Below, piece after piece: positions 31,663-41,763 of a stretch of 64,000 nucleotides of DNA (position 1 is its first letter; each line of letters starts with the position of its first letter). The notes beneath the pieces were generated by a model. That model was given only the letters and a program-made list of their open reading frames with translations. It was not told the origin of the DNA and ran no database searches. This DNA is from Agapetus fuscipes (lineage: Eukaryota; Arthropoda; Insecta; Trichoptera; Glossosomatidae): contig OX637345.1 of assembly GCA_951799405.1 (NCBI GenBank), positions 3,348,001 to 3,412,000 on the forward strand. The letters are read 5' to 3'. The position numbers and the translations under genes were made by a program.

Positions 31663-32099
31663 AAAAATTATCATCCTAATTGAATTATATGGGTGGTTAC
31701 GCATCGCATCACCGAAATTGAAACTGTCTAAGCTGGTAAATGATTCTAGCTTTACACACACTTTAATTTGTGGTTTCATTTTAGCAAGACGAGGGCATAC
31801 AATTCATTTTAATAAATCAGATCTCTCTTGACATTAAGTGAACACACCGAGTATGACTATTTGTGTAGATTATATAGTAACTAGAAGTGTATAACATAAA
31901 AGATTATGAAGCAGCTGTGTTATTTATAATCAGGTACTTAATTGCAATAAACATACGGACAAGGACGCCATTAAGTGTATTCATATAATCAAATGCCCGT
32001 TATAGGAGAAAACAATTAAAATACTTCTATGATTTTACCGGGTTCAATTGAATAAAAAATGCCGTTATTTATTTTAACATTTATTTCAGATAAGGGTCA

Positions 32100-32245
32100 G
32101 AAAAAAATGGGTTTTTATATTGAAAGTCCACATGCGCCATGGCCCCATGTGTAAACGCGAACTTATACGTGTCTGCTAATGGGAATGCATTTAATATAAA
32201 TCTCACTGAACTATAATATATATTTGCAACTTTGATAATAAATTA
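32100..32245 (+). mobile_element. SINE-A 3' half (copy 2)
   Basis: Differs from copy 1 by a small gccatggccccat expansion. Confidence 0.65.
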
Positions 32246-32347
32246 TAGACCCCTAGTATGTACTACAATAGAACTTTCAAAGGTGATGTTTAACAAGATG
32301 GCGACGATACTTCCGATTTTCCCCACTTTCAGTTAAAGTATCTAGAC

Positions 32348-32532
32348 CAGGGGTGTCCAAACCTCAAAATCGTGGCGGGCCGGATTTAGTTTAGTTTTAG
32401 GCACGCAATTTCAATCATCGCGGAAAAAAATCACGCCCCCAATTTGAAAAAAAAAACCGCTGCCTTAAATGGATGAAGAACATATTGCGCAATAACTAGA
32501 TGTCGTCGCGGGCCGTATGCTGGACAAGCCTG
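32348..32532. mobile_element. hAT MITE, 8-bp TSD
   Basis: 185 bp. Ends caggggtgtcca and tggacaagcctg are imperfect inverted repeats. The target duplication atctagac is at 32340-32347 and 32533-32540. The 8-bp duplication and cagggg start are hallmarks of hAT elements. Confidence 0.85.
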
Positions 32533-32709
32533 ATCTAGACCATAGACAGAGTAAATCAGTGCAATTATTCAATGACAGTCTACTCCACAACGGAGTGCAC
32601 TACGCCATGGCCGTGACATGGAAAGAATCTAATTTGCTGACCTTACGTTTAAATATGGCACTAGATATACATAATTATTATTATTTATGTATACGTACAT
32701 GCAAAGTTC

Positions 32710-32952
32710 AATCTAATCTAATCTAATCTAATCTAAGCTGCAAAGATATATATCATTTATAATTTCGCAGACATGTATAATTTCGCGCTAACACATGCCG
32801 CATGTGGACCTACAATATAAAAACCCAATCTCAAATGAACATAAGCCTTGCAACTCTTGCCTCCTTCCCTGAAACAGGGGTGACATTGGCAAAGTGAACC
32901 AATTTTTATATTATGGGTGGTCAGCCGCATAACAACCTATAAGTCAAGGAAC
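32710..32952 (-). mobile_element. SINE-A joined to LINE-1b
   Basis: Starts at (aatct)n and ends ataagtcaaggaa, directly followed by the LINE-1b 3' UTR. Confidence 0.8.
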
Positions 32953-33185
32953 ATACATGACAAATTACATTTTTTAAATCAAAGAATAAAAATAACAATA
33001 TATACATGGACATAAAAAACTAAATCATAAAACCAATTTCACTTTAACAAACCCTAGCCGCCAACATCACAGATCAACCGCCATTTCTTTCTATCCTTGC
33101 ATACTTCTTTCATTTCCTCCAGAGTCATAACCTTCTTCATACAAGCTCTTCTTTTATTATGACTCTGGATATATTGTTACAATTT
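32953..33185 (-). mobile_element. LINE-1b 3' end
   Basis: On the minus strand the frame ends [15 protein letters not shown]...WRLICDVGG and stops, then ctagggtttg UTR, then SINE-A. Truncated 5'. Confidence 0.7.
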
Positions 33186-33230
33186 TTTCATACTGTAAAT
33201 AAACTAGTCTTTGTCAGTCGGCGCTATGGC

Positions 33231-33548
33231 CGAGAGGATTGTTACTAAGCTGCGCATGTATTGTAACTTCTTGCCGTATTATCCCTGAAGGGTTTCGCAT
33301 GTGTCGAATGGAACCTATTTATTTTACAGGCAAAAGGGCCGGCCTTATGCCAACCACTTCAGTTGAAGTGAGGGTTTCGGGGGCTGGTACTCATTTCTTG
33401 TGAAGGCTGAGTAAACCTTGCCGGTATTTTTACTTTGGATTTGAAATAAGCACCGAAACTGGAAAGCATTTCTGACCCCCTCGGTGGGATTCGAACCCGA
33501 GCTCTCGGCATGGAATGCAAACACTCTACCAACTGAGCTTTTGACCGG
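33231..33548 (-). mobile_element. SINE-C, near full length
   Basis: Head at the right with gggttcgaatcccacc on the minus strand. Body to the gtaacttcttgccg end. Confidence 0.8.
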
Positions 33549-33555
33549 ACGGGGT

Positions 33556-33798
33556 TTATAGTCTATAATTTCAGTTGCAAAAATAAATTAATATTTAATA
33601 TGTAATACACGCCTATAAGCAGACACGCGTTAGTTCGCTCTTACACATGCTGCGTGTGCACTTACAAAATAAACTAAACCTCACATGAACATAAACTATG
33701 CAAATCCTGACGCATTTCCCTGAAACCGGGTGGCATCAGCCAAAGTGAACGAAGTTTTTACAGCATGGCGGGTCAGCCTCATAGCAATCCATACAACC
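33556..33798 (-). mobile_element. SINE-A, diverged
   Basis: From atttcagttgcaaaaat to agcaatccatac. Confidence 0.65.
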
Positions 33799-34094
33799 AC
33801 ATACAACTTCGCAAAAATCTTAAAAAATATTTGAAACGAAATCCTCTTATCTTTTTTCTATTTCTAAAATCTTTCTTGTTATCTTTAAAAAAATGTGTAG
33901 TTTTTATACTGATAGCGAAGATAGCATAGATAGTGATGCTTTAATTTGTCTTACAAAACAAGTGTCTATTCAGCCTATCACATTTAAATTCATAAAAAAT
34001 CATGTTACATAATGAAAAGTTTCTACATGAATATATTCTATAATAAAAATTTCTGACGCCGATTTAGAAAAAAAAGTCAACTTGTCACTTCTTT

Positions 34095-34406
34095 GACCGG
34101 TCCGTAGCTCAGTGGTAACACTGCGGACTCTGAATGGGAAGGTTGTGGGTTCGAATCCCGGAGGAGCACAAAAAAATATACCATTTATGTTTTCAAATTT
34201 GCTCTTCGCTGGGTTGAAAATTTCATAAACCTTTACCAATGACCGGTCACCAAAGGTCCATCCAGCCTTACAGCAACTGGGTCTTGCTTGAGTATTGGCG
34301 CTTTGTAGCGACGACCAAGCTCGTACACCTCTGCGGCACTACAATAAGTGTCATAGACCCCCTAGAGTCTCTAGAATCTAGGAAGTCTCCCGCACAGGAT
34401 TTCTTG
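34095..34406 (+). mobile_element. SINE-B with alternative tail
   Basis: Head gaccggtccgtagctcagtg, B box gggttcgaatcccg, body, then gcggcactacaataagtgtc to acaggatttcttg and an A-run. Confidence 0.8.
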
Positions 34407-34439
34407 AAAAAAAAAACTTCTTACATTTTTAATGAATCT

Positions 34440-35255
34440 TTGCAACTCGGATTATAGATAAATATTGCGAAAACCTTGAAGATCAGTTCCAAAATTGTGT
34501 ACTTACTTCTCGCCTCGATTTGAGAAGCGTTTACTTGTTGCATTCAAATGAATGTAAATAGTCTATAATGATAATTCAAGGCCGCCATTTTGTGTGATTT
34601 CGAAACTCAGAGGTCACATAATTGTGTGCCAGGCAGTCAGTGCAAAAAATCATCCTACATTCTAATGCCTCCCATACACGGTCATTCACACTGGACATTT
34701 TTAGATAGATGGATTTATTTATTTTCACACATTATAGCACATGACAGGTTAAACCGAATACATACAATAATTAAAAACATTCATTTGCATTATATGACAT
34801 AAAATTTAAAAGAAAAACAAAAAATCAAAGATGAGAATAAGTAACCGAAATCAGCTTAGGAGAAACGGAAGCCTCTGTCTAAGCTGATTTTCACTCAGGT
34901 GGAAGATATCAACCGAAGAGGAGATCTCATTGAGCATAGCCATTGCCCTCCCATTTTGCATCAAGTCGCAATTGCTTTAGTCCGCAATTGCATTAGATCC
35001 TCAAGCAAGTATGTCAAAAAATTATTTCCCATTTTGGCGTTCATTTCAAACACAAAAAAAATACGGGAAAGGTTAAAATACATCAAAAACAGCCCCCTCG
35101 GAAGCTTACCATGGATGACGTCACAAAACAGTGAGATTTTTCTGTTGTGCTTAATCTATTGTACTAACTGAAAGGGTGTTAATTTGTGTGGCTTATCTTT
35201 ACTTTTGAATCCAAATTATATGTTGAAATAAATTCTTGAATAAGGGGAACTAAGG
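34440..35255. other. Noncoding (intron)
   Basis: No domain in the frames. Imperfect inverted repeat aatcagcttaggagaaacgg / gtctaagctgatt near 34850-34890. Confidence 0.35.
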
Positions 35256-35258
35256 TTT

Positions 35259-35815
35259 TCAGGAATAATAACTAAGATTGACGATGGATCTGAGAATGGC
35301 GGTACACAATGGCATATTGTTACCGACTTTGATGTATCGAAGTGAAGCATGGACAGTGAACGATAGCGAAATGAGTAAAGTATGTACGGTGGAAATGAAG
35401 CATTTGAGAAGCATGACAGGAAAAACTCTGAGGGATAGAGTTAGGAATGAATGGGTAAAAAAATAATGTAATTTGAAAGAGGATGTGAAAGTTAAGGTAC
35501 AAAAGAATGTGATGAGATGGTTTGGGCATGTGAAAAGAATGAATGATGATAGACTGACAAAGTTTGTATACAAAGAAAGTGTGAAAGGAAAAAGAGGGAA
35601 GGGACGACCGAGAGAAAAGTATGGAGTGATCAGATTGAGGAGATTGTGATAGAATGGGATATACAAAGTGAGCGTAAAAGAAGAAAATGCATGAAAAAGG
35701 TGATGGATATGAATGAATTGAAAGAGGTATGTAAGGATAGGAAAAAATGGAGGCAGGTCTGCAGAGGCTGTGGCCACCCCTAGCGGAATGGCGACAGAGT
35801 TACAGTTACAGTTAC
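35259..35815 (+). mobile_element. LINE-1a 3' end
   Basis: Begins MAVHNGILLPTLMYRSEAWT and continues past an in-frame stop into MRWFGHVKRMNDDRLTKF and a frameshifted GRPRE region. The tail is gccacccctagcgg plus (cagtta)n. Confidence 0.78.
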
Positions 35816-35939
35816 AGTTTTGTCCGCTTATCATTTTATTTTCACTGCGGGCGAACTTGCGATTTGTTTTCATTCTGGAAAGAAAGCAAATGTACAAAAT
35901 ACATTATGCACTGAAATTAATTATTCTATTTTAACTATG

Positions 35940-36040
35940 TCCCCACTTCAACTGAAGTTGTTGGCAAACGCCCCCCCCTTATCTTTAAAAATAAATAAGT
36001 TCCACAGGCCACATGCCCCTACCCCTTCTGGACAAAACCC
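35940..36040 (+). mobile_element. SINE-C fragment
   Basis: ccccacttcaactgaagttg to atgcccctaccccttc. Confidence 0.5.
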
Positions 36041-36129
36041 GATGCTGTAAGCTGGATGAACATTAACAATGAATCTATGTAAACGTAGGGTAAATTCCTT
36101 ATCTAGCAAAGAGTATTTCACTAAGTAAT

Positions 36130-36561
36130 CAATAATAATAATAATATTAGGATGATTTATTTGGTGAGCGCTGTTTTTGTGTGTATCACACCTCAAGAGC
36201 CCTCTGCGAGCTTGGTCGTCGCTGTAGAAAGCGCCAATTCTCAAGCAAGACCCAGTTGTTGTAAGGTTGGATGGACCTTTCAGTGACCGGTCTTTGGTAA
36301 AGGTTTTATGAATTTTTCAACTCAGCGAAGAGCACATTCGAAATATAAATGGTACATTTTTTGTGCTCCGCCGGGATCCGAATCCACAACCTTCCATTTG
36401 CGAGTCCGAAGTGTTGCCACTACGGACTACGGACCGGTCCAAGATGCCAACGACACGCGGTGTACCTGAGCGGTCACCCATCCAAGTACTGTCCGCGCCC
36501 AATGTTGCTTAACTTCGGTGATCTATGGGAACCGGTGCTTTCAACATGGCTAACGTCGTTG
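36130..36561 (-). mobile_element. Chimeric 5S-tRNA SINE-B, full length
   Basis: Reverse-oriented copy: (aat)n tail at 36130, LINE-2-type tail, body, tRNA-like head near 36435, and 5S-like part 36441-36561. Same internal junction (ccaagatgcc) as the copy at 18910. Confidence 0.9.
36441..36561 (-). rRNA. 5S rRNA-derived SINE head
   Basis: Complement of a full 5S-like sequence (gttgcttaacttcggtgatc is the promoter-region complement). Fused to the tRNA-like head, so not an autonomous gene. Confidence 0.85.
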
Positions 36562-36562
36562 A

Positions 36563-36949
36563 TAAACAAGCCCATTACCTTCTGACTCCAAGACTGAAGC
36601 GTTAACTACTAAGGACTTTTCACAAAGATTTAAAAATAAAAAACATCCTTTGCGTGTGTGAACATACAAAAATGTCATACTTAAGTGACCGTCTGTGACA
36701 TAAAATAACCCTGCTGCAATTGAAAAGTATGAACTCGCAATTGGGGTCAAAAATATAATTAATGACCATAAAGTGTTATTAATTATTACTGAAAAAGACT
36801 AACAAAACAAAACCTAATATTTTTGATTAACAAGTAGGTACCTACATTACTGTTACAAAGATGAAGAAAAAGTTTTCTCAAAATTAATAAACAAATACTA
36901 AGCATTAAAAATTAAAATTAAAATGTTTCTATAATAATAAAAATAATAT
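36563..36949. other. AT-rich noncoding (intron)
   Basis: Contains aagtaggtacctacatt, a word type common in some insect genomes. No gene. Confidence 0.4.
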
Positions 36950-36956
36950 CAGGATA

Positions 36957-37165
36957 CTTTTAGGAGTGAAAAAAACGGATGTTACTGACCGTGTGTAAAG
37001 AGAAGAACGATTTTCAAGAAGTCCGACGTCAAGGAAGACGTCGGATATGACTCCGACGAAACATAGAGAAAATCGTTCTTGTCTTTACGCACGGTCAGTA
37101 ACATCCGTTTTTTTCATTCCAAAAAATATCTAAGGATCGTAATCATAATTTAAAATCTTTAATAG
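36957..37165 (+). mobile_element. HHE element with ~52-base inverted arms
   Basis: Arms 36963-37014 and 37068-37120 (acggatgttactgaccgtg...) pair almost perfectly. The core has gacgtcgg and ccgac able to pair, then gaaac. caggata flanks it at 36950-36956 and 37166-37172, within a SINE-B tail. Confidence 0.65.
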
Positions 37166-37172
37166 CAGGATA

Positions 37173-37238
37173 ATTTATTTGGTGAGCTCTGTTTTTGTGT
37201 GCGAGTCAGAAGTGTTTACCACTAGACTACGGACCGGT
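37173..37238 (-). mobile_element. SINE-B with internal deletion
   Basis: The tail (tttatttggtgagctctg) is joined directly to the head (ccactagactacggaccgg). Confidence 0.6.
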
Positions 37239-37239
37239 C

Positions 37240-38157
37240 CAAGTAATAAAAATGACAGAAAATATTGTAACATCACATGGGTGGGTTGCTGGGGGAAAGA
37301 AAAACAAATATATTTTGTTATTGGTCGCTAAGGACCATAGTCCCTTAAAAGGAAGATGTTTGCCGGCCAAAACAAGTTTTGAATTCAAATTTGTGCTGAT
37401 TTTACATTTAAAAAATCAGTTCTTAGCATCGATATCTACTTAAGTACTACCTCCATGTTACTTAGTTTATTATTTTATTTATTTGACAATTTCAATCAGC
37501 AACATAACCTAAAAAAAAAAACTATTCATCTTAGAGCGATTCAGCTTGAAAAAAATATTTTTTACATTACCAGGAATCAAACCACATACTTACAGTACCT
37601 AATTGTCAGCCAAATTAAATTATTCCAGTGGTCAAGTGTCTAAATACACTTTTGTAATTTTCTTTACTAAAAAAATACTGCTTTTTGAAGCATATTTCAA
37701 CAAAATTATAGGAATTAGAAAGAGCTTAGTTAACATTGTTTCCATATTTCATTTAAGTACATAATACCTCTGCTATTTTCCATCTCTTCCACGAATTCAA
37801 AAATAATTTACAAGTAGATGTTCAGTGATAATCAGATAAAAAAGAATATTGAAATATTTATCAAAAAACTATGATTTCCGTTTATTCAAGAACTTCTTTC
37901 AAGATTTAATTTGTATTACTAAACTGAAATAATCTCAACAAAATTAATGCACTTTCAAATCGATGTAATGAACTTGACAGAATCGAAAAATTCCTTGACT
38001 ATGGGACAAATGGCTACCATTAAAAGGCACTGCCTTAACAATAGGATGGCGACCAGCATAGATAAGTAAATGGTTAACTTAAAGCACTGCCTTTAAAGGA
38101 GATGAGAGAATCAGATTCATTTTTTTTTAAATAAAGAAAAAAAAAATGTTCACTTAC
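37240..38157. other. SPATA20 intron sequence
   Basis: No exon or repeat recognised. The splice donor of the large exon lies at the right edge (38157-38156 on the minus strand). Confidence 0.4.
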
Positions 38158-39831
38158 ATCTGAGCAATGCTGCCATCGTCTCCTCGATAGCAAGACCTAT
38201 AGAGCGAGCCTTGCTCCTTGTTGTATAGATTCTTCTTTACAAACATGGCGGCTTTGACAGCGCGACCAATGTACTCCTTATCAGCCAACACCTGCCCGGC
38301 TTTCGCATAAGCCGCAATCATCAATCCATTCCAAGAACAGAGAATCTTCGAGTCAAGATGCGGACGTGGTCTCTTCTGTCTTTCAGCGTACAAAATACAC
38401 CTGCACTCTTCCACAATTTCATCCAGTTTCTCAACGGTTATTCCATACTTCTCTGCAGTCGCTTCCGGACTTCCCAAAATGATAAATACATTCTTATTCA
38501 ACATTTCTCCATGAGGATCGCTATCTGTGCTTATATTACCTCCACGTTCAATGTTATAATGAGTTTTTAATATCTCAAAGTATGTAAAGGGAGTTCGCAA
38601 TTTGGTGTCGCCTTCTAAGAGTTTTTTCCCATCTAAAAGAGCTTCGACGTCTTCATATTCCCACAGACAGAAAGCTCCTTCTTTCTTTTCTTTTGCTCCT
38701 TCGACAGGATAAGAATCAGCATCTTCGGCACTATAAAATCCTCCTTCCGGATGTGTCATATCTCTGTGAACATACTCAAAGATATCCCGAGTCACTTTTG
38801 CATAGAATTCATCTTTTGTTGCAAGATAAGCATCGCTGTACGCAATAGCCAACTGCGCTTGATCATACAGCATTTTTTCAAAGTGAGGAACATGCCATTT
38901 CTCATCAACGGAATACCTTGCAAAGCCTTTTGAAATGTGATCATGGATTCCCCCGTACGCCATCTTTTTCAGAGTATACAAACACATGTCCAAGCACTGT
39001 TTGCCTTCGTCTGAATCTTTAGCTCTGGCGTAAACGTGGAACAAGAAATCAAAGTTTGACGCTTGTGGAAACTTGGGTTGCATTCCAAAACCTCCAAATT
39101 CCGGATCGTAATCTTTTACGTATTTCCGGATGCAAGTTTTCCAGCAGATATCGCCAGGTAGCTGCGTTTCAGGATCTCCTTCAACTTTTTTCAAATCAGA
39201 AACCTGCTTCAAGACTTCAATGATATGCGCTCCCGTAGTCATGAAGTCTTCCCTTTGATCTTTCCACTTTGTGGCAAGATTGGTGAGGATTGTCTTGAAC
39301 CCTGGCCTTCCATATTTATCGTACGGAGGGTAATAAGTTCCTCCTGTGACAGGGTTCAGTTCTGGCGTTAAAAACACAGACATTGGCCAGCCGCCCCTTC
39401 CAGATGTGGCTTGAACAAAAGTCATGTACACCTTATCAATGTCAGGTCTTTCCTCTCTGTCCACTTTGATGTTTATGAAATGTTCATTCATTACTTTAGC
39501 TATTTCTTCATTTTCAAATGATTCCACTTCCATTACGTGGCACCAATGGCATGTTGAATATCCGACGGACAAGAATATGAGTTTGTTCTCAGTCTTTGCC
39601 TTTTCAAAGGCCTCGTCTCCCCATGGAAACCAATCAACAGGGTTGTGAGCATGCTGGAGGAGGTAAGGTGACTGTTCTTTTGCCAGTCGGTTGGTAAACT
39701 TTGGAGGGGTGACTTCTTTGGAGCCAGCTGATGTCGACGAAGTGGCCATTTCTCTGGCTATTATATTGTAGCACGATAATGCAGACACACGATCAACTTC
39801 AGAAGAAAACGGATTTGACGAAAGTCTGAAT
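38158..39831 (-). CDS. SPATA20: SPATA20, large 5' coding exon
   Basis: Minus-strand exon with acceptor ttcttttag before 39831 and donor CAGAT|gtaagtg after 38158. The preferred start is the ATG at 39749 (gagaaATGGCC). The frame is open 27 codons further to the acceptor, so an upstream start is possible. Numbered from that Met, a thioredoxin-fold domain spans ~20-190 with CHWC at 67-70, preceded by [18 protein letters not shown] and followed by [13 protein letters not shown]. An (alpha/alpha) barrel-like region follows with [16 protein letters not shown] and YSAEDADS. With the exon at 23930 about 600 codons are present; mammalian SPATA20 has about 790. It is the animal member of the YyaL family; the biochemical role is uncertain and the name comes from testis expression. 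Confidence 0.95.
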
Positions 39832-40533
39832 CTAAAAGAAAACAAACACTTTATTCATACGGCACAACACACAAGTAACTTTTTGGACACACACTTTTGA
39901 TTGGAAACAAAATATGACTGCTACGTTTTCAAAATTACTTCTGATTTCAGAATATTTTGAACAAAGTATACAATTTAGTTTACAAAATTCAGTCAATTTT
40001 ACTGAGCAGGTATATTTTAAAATCTCTTTGTAAAGTAGGTATACAATAATCTTTTTTTTTTTGGAGTCGGAACAGTGCTCTATTTAATTTTCTTTGGTGG
40101 GATGATTTCACAGGTATATGTAACTAGGATCCTCATCAACCTTCATGTCTCTTTCATTAGCAATTAAGCAGGGTAACGTCACAATTTTTATTCTCTAGGT
40201 TTATTTGTGCCGACTCCACAAATATTTTTTATACCTACCATAAAAACAAAAATACCTGGCAGGATTTCAAATCGATTCACTAACCACAAAATATTTGAAA
40301 AGGGAACAAGACATATTTTCAAAGAATAAAACAGGTAGGTAGATAAATTCTAATACAGAAAAAAAAACAAAGAAATTTCAAAATTCGAACATTATTGTCA
40401 CAATGACATTGTACAATATAATGTTATCGCAAAATTCAAATGGTTGCAGACACATTAAAACGATAAAAAAAAACATTGAATTTTATCACAATTTCGTGAA
40501 AACTGGTAAAATAAATAGAAATAAAAGATTAAT
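39832..40533. other. SPATA20 first intron (presumed)
   Basis: AT-rich, no repeat family recognised. It precedes the exon acceptor, so at least one noncoding or short coding exon must lie upstream. Confidence 0.5.
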
Positions 40534-40870
40534 TTAGTGCGTAGCAATATAAACAAACCGATGGGATCGTTTAGCGTCGCTGTGTTCACTGTTTTTGTGG
40601 GCGGCCGCTGCGTGACACTCTTTGGTTATGTTTTGGTTGACATTTAGATTGTTTTTTAAAAGGGACTCGCTGTTTGATAGCCTACGGGCCAAGTTCGCGA
40701 CCCGGCTGGATTGCATCGCAAAAACGCGTTCCGCCGCCGCGGTCAACGCAAAACTACGTAAAATTACGCGCGACAAACGCAACTCAACTAAACTTATGTA
40801 ACTCGACGTTTGACGACGGGTGAAAGTTAGGTTGTTTTGACTGCGCGGAACTTGCTATGACGTTTGTAAA
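40534..40870 (-). promoter_or_regulatory. CpG-rich candidate first exon/promoter of SPATA20
   Basis: CpG-dense in an AT-rich setting (gcgttccgccgccgcggtc). The minus frame 40782-40534 begins MRLSRVILRSFALTAAAERV, arginine-rich and acid-poor like a mitochondrial leader. No donor was found that joins it in frame to the exon at 39831. It may be a 5' UTR exon with an incidental frame. Confidence 0.45.
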
Positions 40871-41625
40871 AAAAATGTTAAAAATAAGTTTAAAAAATGA
40901 CGGAGACGACACAAGATGACCGCACAGGTGAAATAAAGAAATGAAACAAAAGCAGAATACCTACAATCAGATGCAACATTTCCTCCCAACTCCTGTCATA
41001 ACATTCGCGGTGGCACTTGTAGGTAGTTGGTACAAAAACATCTGTCATAAGTGACATGACAACATAGTTTTTTTTAAATAAAACCTTATTTAATTTTTTT
41101 CAGCCTTTTTAAAAATATATTTTTTTTCATCTTTAACCTTTTTTTAAATCGCAGCACACGTTTTTAATTTAATTTTTATTTATTTTTATAACAAGTAGGT
41201 ACAAAATAAAATCCCCATAAAATGTGGGGAAATTTTGTATTGCACTGGTTCCACAGCTGTACCAACCGCACCAAAGTATTATTATCTATTTCCCACAACA
41301 ACATAAAATTATAATTTACTTTACCCAAAAAAACTCCTTAGTTAATTTTCTTTAATTCCCTCAAATAATGTTTTACAAGCGTTTTTTTTTGTTTTTTGTT
41401 TTTACTCATTTTGCTTTTTATTATTGCTTAAAATCAAGTGTGTATCGTGACCATTGAAGCGTATCCTTTTCCCATCATTCAAAATCCCCACTCCTTACTT
41501 GACACTGGCGCTCCTGCTCTCCGCGGGATTCGCCAAACAGAAGAAGAAGAAGAAGTATTATTATCGGAACGAAATGTCAAAAATATTTTTCATTTGAATG
41601 TGTCACAACAAATCGTTTTAGAAAA
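40871..41625. promoter_or_regulatory. Intergenic region between divergent SPATA20 and PGAP1
   Basis: The two genes point away from each other from this interval, so shared or adjacent promoters are expected. No TATA box was assigned. gaagaagaagaagtattatt precedes the PGAP1 start. Confidence 0.45.
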
Positions 41626-41763
41626 ATGGCATTTATTTCCATATTTCAAATTGTATGTGTGCTCACGTTTTGTTTGTATTTAGTCGGCTTGCTGAATAAT
41701 CTTTTCAGTGACACTGACAATGCCTGTGAAATGACGTACATGTATGAATACCCACAATTCGTG
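41626..41763 (+). CDS. PGAP1: PGAP1 exon 1
   Basis: Residues 1-46: signal-anchor-like membrane segment ([20 protein letters not shown]) and [11 protein letters not shown]. Ends in phase 0 at gtg|gtaagt. Confidence 0.92.

Larger units (their letters stand above)
30271..32347. repeat. 1050-bp direct tandem duplication
   Basis: Copy 1 is 30271-31320 and copy 2 is 31321-~32347, with few differences (for example a 4-base insertion near 31765 and a ~28-base loss before 32340). Each copy holds one minus and one plus SINE-A. The junction reads atctagaccagggg and then tgacaaaaag. Confidence 0.9.
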
